NCBI GenBank assembly: GCA_028716065.1
Contig: JAQUQN010000034.1
Span: 1 to 9,485 of the forward strand
Source: Candidatus Omnitrophota bacterium
GTDB lineage: Bacteria; Omnitrophota; Gorgyraeia; 2-01-FULL-45-10
Reading direction: 5' to 3'
DNA: 9,485 nucleotides
The position numbers were made by a program, and so were the translations under genes. Under the pieces are notes generated by a model that saw nothing but the letters and a program-made list of their open reading frames with translations, made no database searches and had not been told where the DNA came from. Each line of letters opens with the position of its first letter. Positions within the stretch are counted from its first letter, which is position 1. Below are positions 1 through 4,501 of this stretch, piece after piece.

Positions 1-1223
1 TCGAGATCCAGGGATGCAGTATAACGACTCAAGGGACCACTGTCCAACAGATCAGGGAATCCCTTATTGAGTATAAGCCCGGAGAGGGGTTAAAGGTGCC
101 GCCGTGCGGCATAGAGATTACAGCGGGCGCCACATTCGTGCTTCAGGGGACACCCAATGCCAATAATGCCGGCGACGACGAAGCATCGACATGTGACGCG
201 GCATGGAGTTCCGACATATTTATCCAGAAGGCCTTCGATGACTGGGGGCAGGCCCTCATCCACCTTGAACCTGGCCAGGGCCAGGGCGCGGAGAACCAGC
301 TTCTACTATATAGTAATGTCAACCGCGACCAGAATGATACGAATGCCAACATTCCCATAACGGAACTGTGGTATGAGCATTACCTCTTCAATAAGCAGAT
401 AGCTATAACTGCCGGTAAGATGGACCCGGCAAATTACATAGACCAGAACCAATACGCCCATGACGAGACGACGCAGTTCCTGGGAAGGATGTTCAAGCAA
501 AATCCAGCCATAGAGTGGCCGGATGACAATACCCTGGCGGGACGCCTCATAATCGCCCCGGAAATACTGCCGTATCTATCGGTAGAGGCGACGTATTTTG
601 ACGCCGATAATGATTGGGAACATGTCTTCGACAGGCCTTTCCTGTCGGCGCAGCTCAACCTCAAGCCGTCCAAGATATTCAACCTGGATCAGGAGCAGTG
701 GGATGGCAATTACCGTTTCTACTGGTGGCTCAATGGCAGGGACCATTCTAAACTCGTGGCGCAGGACGAATCTCCAGCCGACGATACAAAAAATATCAAT
801 ACGGGTTTTGGCTTCAGCCTAGACCAGATGGTCACCGATGTCTTTGGAGTCTTTGCAAGGTTTGGTTGGCAGAAGCCGGACCTGGCGCTGGCCTCCAGCT
901 CCAGCGCGAATTCTGCGCCTGCGGAAGCGTCATGGTCAAGCGGCATGCAGATGACAGGTAAGTACTGGAAGAGGCCCGATGACATCGCGGCCTTCGGTAT
1001 AGGCCAGGTATTCCCCAAAGAGAAGATAAAGAACATGAATACGGGCGACGGCGGAGCCGCGGAAGGACACCTGGAAGTATATTACAAATGCCAGCTCTTC
1101 AAATGGCTCGCCATCACCCCGGACTTCCAGTGGATATGGAATCCGCGCGGTATAAACGAATCATATCAGGGCGACAAGAATACCATATTCGTTTACGGCG
1201 TGAGGGGCCAGATAGATTTTTAA
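1..1223 (+). CDS. Outer-membrane porin, OprB-like (5' end missing)
   Basis: The reading frame is open from base 3 without a stop, giving 406 visible residues, so the gene begins upstream of the window. A GTG at 96 is only an internal codon. The protein is rich in alternating aromatic/polar stretches typical of outer-membrane beta-strands, for example the segment with LWYEHYLFNKQIAITAGKMD (about nt 366-425) and RFYWWLNG (nt 714-737). It ends in ...GQIDF, the terminal aromatic residue used by the BAM machinery. The GKMD strand followed by a loop with FLGRMF resembles the carbohydrate-selective porin OprB family. The family call comes from recalled pattern, not a search. It would sit in the outer membrane as a passive channel; the substrate cannot be read from the sequence. 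The stop codon lies 21 bp before cbiM, so co-transcription with the metal importer is likely, and a role in metal-ion or metal-chelate entry is an inference from that context. Confidence 0.75.
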   Translation, partial: EIQGCSITTQGTTVQQIRESLIEYKPGEGLKVPPCGIEITAGATFVLQGTPNANNAGDDEASTCDAAWSSDIFIQKAFDDWGQALIHLEPGQGQGAENQLLLYSNVNRDQNDTNANIPITELWYEHYLFNKQIAITAGKMDPANYIDQNQYAHDETTQFLGRMFKQNPAIEWPDDNTLAGRLIIAPEILPYLSVEATYFDADNDWEHVFDRPFLSAQLNLKPSKIFNLDQEQWDGNYRFYWWLNGRDHSKLVAQDESPADDTKNINTGFGFSLDQMVTDVFGVFARFGWQKPDLALASSSSANSAPAEASWSSGMQMTGKYWKRPDDIAAFGIGQVFPKEKIKNMNTGDGGAAEGHLEVYYKCQLFKWLAITPDFQWIWNPRGINESYQGDKNTIFVYGVRGQIDF

Positions 1224-1232
1224 ATAATAAAA

Positions 1233-1242
1233 AAAGGAGAGA
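1233..1242 (+). promoter_or_regulatory. Ribosome binding site of cbiM
   Basis: AAAGGAGAG lies a few bases before the ATG at 1245. It supports starting CbiM exactly at MHI, which matters because the N-terminal Met-His is itself the metal ligand in this family. The gap between the porin stop and this site has no room for a riboswitch or separate promoter. Confidence 0.7.
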
Positions 1243-1244
1243 TC

Positions 1245-1925
1245 ATGCATATACCTGATGGATATTTGGGGCCTGCGACCTGCGGATTTTTTTACGTGGC
1301 CATGGCGCCGATATGGGCTTTTGCTTCAAGAATAGTTAAAAAGACACTTAGCGCGAAGCAAGTACCGCTTTTGGCGATAGGCGCGGCGTTCAGTTTCGTC
1401 ATAATGATGTTCAATGTCCCTATTCCGGGTGGCACGACGGGCCACGCTGTGGGCGGGGTACTGGTCGCGATACTCCTCGGCCCGTGGGCTGCATGCATCG
1501 CCATTACGGTAGCGCTCGTAGTGCAGGCGCTTCTATTCGGTGACGGCGGGATCACCGCCATAGGAGCGAATTGTTTCAATATGGCATTCGTCCTGCCATT
1601 CCTAGGTTATTACATATACAAGGCGATCAGCTATGGCTCTGCCGTAGATTCGAACAGGCGCGTCATAGCGGCAGGGGTCGCCGGTTATGTCGCGCTGAAT
1701 CTGGCTGCCGCTTTGACCGGATTTGAGTTCGGCATCCAGCCGTTGCTTCATAAAACCGCGAGCGGCCAGGCGTTATACTGTCCATACGGCCTCAATGTCG
1801 CGCTGCCTGCGATGATAGGAGAACACGCCCTGGTCTTCGGCTGGGTAGAGGCCATCGTTACCGCGCTCGTGATAAAGTATTTACAGAAACAGGCGCCGGA
1901 ACTTCTCGAAGAAGGGAAGGTATGA
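1245..1925 (+). CDS. cbiM: ECF transporter S component CbiM/NikM, Co2+/Ni2+ specific
   Basis: This is the integral membrane substrate-binding component of an energy-coupling-factor importer for cobalt or nickel. The 226-residue protein begins MHIPDG, the family signature. In the NikM structure the metal is held by the amino group of Met1, by His2 and by His67. Here His67 falls in GGTTGHAVGG (62-71), the same position. A second signature, FGDGGITAIGANCFNMAF, spans 98-115, and an EHALVFGWVEA helix lies near 193-203. Several hydrophobic segments fit the usual six to seven helices. The start is fixed by the strong Shine-Dalgarno and the MHI motif. The gene overlaps the next by 4 bp (ATGA). Sequence alone does not separate nickel from cobalt, and no cobalamin, urease or hydrogenase gene lies nearby to decide it. 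The name NikM would be equally valid. Confidence 0.95.
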   Translation: MHIPDGYLGPATCGFFYVAMAPIWAFASRIVKKTLSAKQVPLLAIGAAFSFVIMMFNVPIPGGTTGHAVGGVLVAILLGPWAACIAITVALVVQALLFGDGGITAIGANCFNMAFVLPFLGYYIYKAISYGSAVDSNRRVIAAGVAGYVALNLAAALTGFEFGIQPLLHKTASGQALYCPYGLNVALPAMIGEHALVFGWVEAIVTALVIKYLQKQAPELLEEGKV

Positions 1926-2263
1926 AGATGAAGATAACTACAAAACTCTGGATAGGCATAGCGATATTGATCATACTTTCTCCGGTGGGGCTTATCTTGC
2001 CTGAAGTTTTCAAGGCGGGCGCAGCCTGGGGAGAGTGGGGTACCGAGGAGATGATGGAGCTGGTGGGATACATTCCTCAGGGACTGGAAAAGTTGTCGAG
2101 CATCTGGAGGGCGCCGATCCCCGATTACGCGTTCCATGGCTGGGAAGAGAAGCCCTTGCAGGAGTTAAGCTTTGCCTATATAATATCCGCTGTCACGGGA
2201 ATAGGCGTAACCATCCTGGCGGTCTTTATCATAGGGAAACTGTTGTCAAAGAAAGACGATTGA
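1922..2263 (+). CDS. Small PDGLE-domain membrane protein, CbiN/NikN-like component
   Basis: This 113-residue protein has one membrane helix near each end (about 9-27 and 83-107) and an extracytoplasmic middle part. The middle carries LSPVGLILP, AWGEWG and GYIPQGLEKL (49-58), which match the PDGLE domain. That domain is found either fused to the C-terminus of CbiM/NikM or as a separate small protein replacing CbiN/NikN. The motif here reads PQGLE rather than PDGLE. Such small two-helix partners assist metal loading into the S component. The ATG at 1922 overlaps the cbiM stop (ATGA), which suggests translational coupling; GAAGGGAAGG just upstream can serve as ribosome site. An in-frame ATG at 1928 is an alternative start. 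It acts with CbiM, CbiQ and CbiO. Function is assigned from family and position. Confidence 0.85.
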   Translation: MKMKITTKLWIGIAILIILSPVGLILPEVFKAGAAWGEWGTEEMMELVGYIPQGLEKLSSIWRAPIPDYAFHGWEEKPLQELSFAYIISAVTGIGVTILAVFIIGKLLSKKDD

Positions 2264-2270
2264 AATATCG

Positions 2271-3113
2271 ATGAGGCGCAATAATTTCGTAGAGCGTTCG
2301 CTGACAGGCGCGATATCGTTCCTGAAGGATTCCGTATTTGCCGATGAATACGCGTCGGCAAAGGGATTTCTGCAGTCACTGGATCCGAGGATCAAGGCAT
2401 TTACCTTTGTCTTATTTGTCGTAACGGCGATCTTGGCAAAGAGCGCCGTTATTTGTTTAATACTCTACTCCTTATGCCTGGCCCTGGCCTGCCTTTCCGG
2501 CATCCACATGGGTTTCTTTTTAAAAAGGACGTGGATATTCATCCCTATCTTCTCTCTCTTTATCGCCATCCCGGCGCTCTTCAGTATATTCACGCCCGGA
2601 GAGGCCATATTTACCATGGATGTGGCCGGCCTAAAGTTCATCATCACGCGCCAGGGACTGTCCGGCGCGGTATTGTTCGTGTCGCGCGTAGTTACGGCGG
2701 TATCGTTCGTGGTGTTACTTAGCATAACCACGAGACATTTCGCGCTCCTCAAGGTGTTGCGTGTCTTCGGCGTGCCGCAGATATTCGTCATGACGCTCGG
2801 CATGTGCTATCGCTACATATACCTTTTTCTGGAGATAATACAGAATACCTACCTGGCCATCAAGAGCCGTGTCGGAACGAGCCTCGGCTACAAAAAAGGA
2901 CAGCATATAGTGGCGTGGAACATGTCGAGCCTCTGGCAAAGGTCATATTATTTGAACGAAGAGGTTTATCTTGCCATGCTATCCAGGGGATACACCGGCG
3001 AGCCGAAACTATCTGAGGATTTGAAATCCGGCGCCAGGGACTGGGCATGGCTGATCTTCTCCGTGGCAGTATCGGCTTTTTTGCTCATGGCGGCGGGAAG
3101 AGGGACGGTCTAA
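2271..3113 (+). CDS. cbiQ: ECF transporter transmembrane component CbiQ (EcfT)
   Basis: CbiQ is the transmembrane coupling protein that links the ATPase to the metal-binding S component in the inner membrane. The 280-residue length is usual or slightly long. LDPRIKAF (37-44) is the typical N-terminal EcfT motif, followed by hydrophobic helices at about 43-60, 61-80, 89-108 and 131-152. The cytoplasmic coupling region contains AIKSR (196-200) and AMLSRGYTGE (235-244). The latter is the second Ala-Arg-Gly-like coupling motif, with Ser in place of the first Ala. A last helix runs from about 258 to 275. The gene starts 7 bp after the PDGLE gene and ends 6 bp before cbiO. No clear Shine-Dalgarno is seen, so coupling to the upstream gene is likely. 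The first 30 residues before LDPR are a soluble leader, common in the CbiQ subgroup. Confidence 0.93.
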   Translation: MRRNNFVERSLTGAISFLKDSVFADEYASAKGFLQSLDPRIKAFTFVLFVVTAILAKSAVICLILYSLCLALACLSGIHMGFFLKRTWIFIPIFSLFIAIPALFSIFTPGEAIFTMDVAGLKFIITRQGLSGAVLFVSRVVTAVSFVVLLSITTRHFALLKVLRVFGVPQIFVMTLGMCYRYIYLFLEIIQNTYLAIKSRVGTSLGYKKGQHIVAWNMSSLWQRSYYLNEEVYLAMLSRGYTGEPKLSEDLKSGARDWAWLIFSVAVSAFLLMAAGRGTV

Positions 3114-3119
3114 AAAATT

Positions 3120-3938
3120 ATGGATAATACGATATTCAGATTACAGGATGTGAAATTTTCCTACCTCGGCAGATACCCGGCCCTATGTGGTATTGACATG
3201 GAGATCGTGAAAGGGCAGAGGGTCGCCGTCATGGGCGCGAACGGCTCCGGTAAATCGACGCTTCTGCAGATGCTCGACGGGTTGCTGTTCCCCGATACAG
3301 GGACAATAGAGGCCTTCGGCAGGACGCTGAACGAAAAGGCCTTTACCGATACGGAATTTAACCGTTATTTCAGGAGCAAGGTAGGCCTGGTGTTCCAGAG
3401 TTCCGACGTCCAGTTATTCTGTCCCACCGTAAAGGAAGAGCTCCTCTTCGGACCGCTGCAGTTCGGGTTTGCCAAGACAGAGATAAGATCCGCTTTTGAT
3501 ACCATCGTGGGCCTTCTGGATATAGAGGGCCTCCTGGACAGGATGCCCCACCAGTTGAGTGTCGGGGAAAAACGGAAAGTCGCGATCGCGTCGGTGCTGA
3601 TGATATTGCCCGATATCATCCTGCTTGACGAGCCTACCGCGGGGCTCGATCCGAGGACGTCGAGGGAGCTGGCGAATTTCCTCGCCAGATACCATGACGA
3701 AAACAAGACCATCATCACGGCTACTCATGACCTGCACATAATAGAGGAGATCGCCGATATAATCTACGTCATCGACCAGAATAGAAAGATCATCAGGCGC
3801 GGCTCGCCTCATGAACTGCTCGAAGATACCGCGTTTCTGGAGGAGAATAATCTCATACATTCCCATCTCCATCGGCATGAAGGCATGCCCCATGTCCATA
3901 AACATGACCACTTATCCCACTATCATCATCATTCCTGA
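3120..3938 (+). CDS. cbiO: ECF transporter ATPase CbiO with His-rich C-terminal tail
   Basis: This is the cytoplasmic ABC ATPase that powers the CbiMQ importer. The order of motifs is canonical in 272 residues: Walker A GANGSGKST (39-47), Q-loop VFQSSD (Gln93), ABC signature LSVGEKRKVAIA (146-157), Walker B IILLDEPTAGLD (166-177, Glu171 catalytic) and the H-switch TATHD (His203). The signature has Val for the second Gly of LSGGQ and Glu for Gln, variants seen in EcfA/CbiO proteins. The last 26 residues (247-272) contain 12 histidines and end in a run of three. Such a tail is not needed for ATPase function and probably binds nickel, cobalt or zinc; this part is inference. It is the last gene of the transport run, and no terminator lies between it and the promoter at 3957. 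Confidence 0.95.
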   Translation: MDNTIFRLQDVKFSYLGRYPALCGIDMEIVKGQRVAVMGANGSGKSTLLQMLDGLLFPDTGTIEAFGRTLNEKAFTDTEFNRYFRSKVGLVFQSSDVQLFCPTVKEELLFGPLQFGFAKTEIRSAFDTIVGLLDIEGLLDRMPHQLSVGEKRKVAIASVLMILPDIILLDEPTAGLDPRTSRELANFLARYHDENKTIITATHDLHIIEEIADIIYVIDQNRKIIRRGSPHELLEDTAFLEENNLIHSHLHRHEGMPHVHKHDHLSHYHHHS

Positions 3939-3956
3939 CAACCGCGTTTTACCCTA

Positions 3957-3985
3957 TTGACATAATAAGCGTTATATTATAATAT
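3957..3985 (+). promoter_or_regulatory. Probable sigma-70 promoter
   Basis: TTGACA at 3957-3962 is a perfect -35 hexamer. Seventeen bases later comes TAATAT (3980-3985). An exact TATAAT also occurs at 3978-3983, but with a 15-bp spacer. Expected transcription start is about 3991-3993. It lies 19 bp after the cbiO stop and is the only good promoter seen before the signalling genes. A 14-bp perfect AT palindrome (3973-3986) overlaps the -10 region. Confidence 0.6.
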
Positions 3986-3986
3986 A
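3973..3986. repeat. Perfect 14-bp AT palindrome over the -10 region
   Basis: TATATTATAATATA reads the same on both strands. It covers the -10 element of the promoter and could be an operator half-site pair. AT-only palindromes also arise simply from promoter composition, so the operator role is speculative. Confidence 0.3.
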
Positions 3987-3994
3987 CAAAGTAA

Positions 3995-4046
3995 GATAAG
4001 GATCGGTATGGCAAGCGCTTTATTCAAAAAATGCCCGGATTTTATC
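3995..4046 (+). promoter_or_regulatory. Candidate antiterminator stem in the leader
   Basis: Bases 3995-4006 (GATAAGGATCGG) can pair with 4035-4046 (CCGGATTTTATC) in 11 of 12 positions, three of them G-U, with one A-A mismatch. The 3' half of this stem is the 5' arm of the terminator hairpin, so the two structures exclude each other. This pairing was worked out by eye without folding energies, and its wobble pairs make it weaker than the terminator. Function is inference. Confidence 0.25.
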
Positions 4047-4058
4047 TCATCTATCTGA
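4008..4058 (+). CDS. Possible 16-codon leader peptide
   Basis: An ATG at 4008 is preceded by AAGGA (3998-4002) at proper distance and opens a 16-residue frame, MASALFKKCPDFISSI, ending in TGA at 4056-4058. The frame runs through the 5' arm and into the loop of the terminator hairpin, so a ribosome translating it would block hairpin formation. There is no run of one regulatory amino acid as in classical amino-acid operon leaders; only two Lys codons are adjacent. A frame this short can occur by chance, so this is a candidate only. Confidence 0.25.
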   Translation: MASALFKKCPDFISSI

Positions 4059-4079
4059 TGTGAAAAATCCGGTTTTTTT
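4035..4079 (+). terminator. Rho-independent terminator or attenuator hairpin
   Basis: CCGGATTTT (4035-4043) pairs perfectly with AAAATCCGG (4064-4072), and seven Ts follow (4073-4079). The 20-base loop can form a small inner stem, CATC (4048-4051) with GATG (4057-4060). Six As lie just before the stem (4026-4031), so weak termination on the other strand is also possible. It stands about 95 bp after cbiO and 55 bp before the first receiver gene. It either ends the metal-transport transcript or attenuates the transcript starting near 3991. Confidence 0.85.
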
Positions 4080-4123
4080 ATGCCTTCCGAGCCATCCGCG
4101 GCAAAACGGGATCTATTTTAGTC

Positions 4124-4130
4124 GGAGGAG
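4124..4130 (+). promoter_or_regulatory. Ribosome binding site fixing the first receiver start
   Basis: GGAGGAG lies four bases before the ATG at 4135. It decides the start against an upstream in-frame GTG at 4060, which would read through the terminator stem and T-run and would add 25 residues unlike any receiver domain. Confidence 0.8.
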
Positions 4131-4134
4131 ATTT

Positions 4135-4500
4135 ATGGGGCGTAAAAATATACTGCTAATAGATGATAACCCGACAGAGTTGAATATATTAAAATCCCTG
4201 TTCGAACACGAGGGATATGAAACGGTATGCGTGGAGACCTGTAGTGAAGGCGTGAAATACATAAAGAGCTCCAAGGTGGATATAGCGGTCATAGACACCC
4301 TGGTCCCGGATATAAACGGTTTTGAAACATGCCGGATGATCCTGGAAAGCTCCGGGGTGACTCCGCCGAAGATAGTCATGATAACGAGCAGTATAGACGC
4401 GACAGACGCGGTGAAGGCCAGGCGGATGGGCGCGGACGATTACGTGGTCAAGACGCAGGATTTTCTTATTTTAGTCGAGGCCGTAAAAAAGTTATTATAG
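4135..4500 (+). CDS. Stand-alone response-regulator receiver protein (REC 1)
   Basis: This is a single CheY-like receiver domain of 121 residues with no output domain. Acidic pocket residues are Asp10 and Asp11 (LLIDDN). The phospho-acceptor is Asp54 in AVIDTLVPDINGFE, the conserved Thr is Thr84 (VMITSS) and the conserved Lys is Lys106 (DYVVKT), so phosphorylation should work. It starts at the ATG after GGAGGAG. The stop is one base before the start of the histidine kinase, so the two are almost certainly translated together. It may take the phosphate from that kinase and pass it on or act by protein contact; the target is not visible. Being the first gene after the promoter and terminator region, its expression would be the one most directly affected by any attenuation there. 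Confidence 0.92.
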   Translation: MGRKNILLIDDNPTELNILKSLFEHEGYETVCVETCSEGVKYIKSSKVDIAVIDTLVPDINGFETCRMILESSGVTPPKIVMITSSIDATDAVKARRMGADDYVVKTQDFLILVEAVKKLL

Positions 4501-4501
4501 G

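Noticed and set aside
96..1223. GTG at 96 as start of the porin
   Set aside because: The frame is open back to base 3, there is no ribosome site or signal peptide at 96, and an outer-membrane protein needs one. The gene is cut by the window edge.
1224..1244. Cobalamin or NiCo riboswitch upstream of cbiM
   Set aside because: Only 21 bp separate the porin stop and the cbiM ATG, too short for any known riboswitch. If one exists it would be upstream of the porin, outside the window.
3990..4080. Known riboswitch (cyclic-di-GMP, fluoride, preQ1, NiCo) in the leader
   Set aside because: I could not find the conserved core bases of these classes, so I describe only an unassigned attenuator-like leader. 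An Rfam covariance search would settle it.
4060..4134. GTG at 4060 as start of the first receiver, adding 25 residues
   Set aside because: It lies inside the terminator loop and would translate the stem and T-run. The ATG at 4135 has a strong GGAGGAG site and gives a standard receiver N-terminus.
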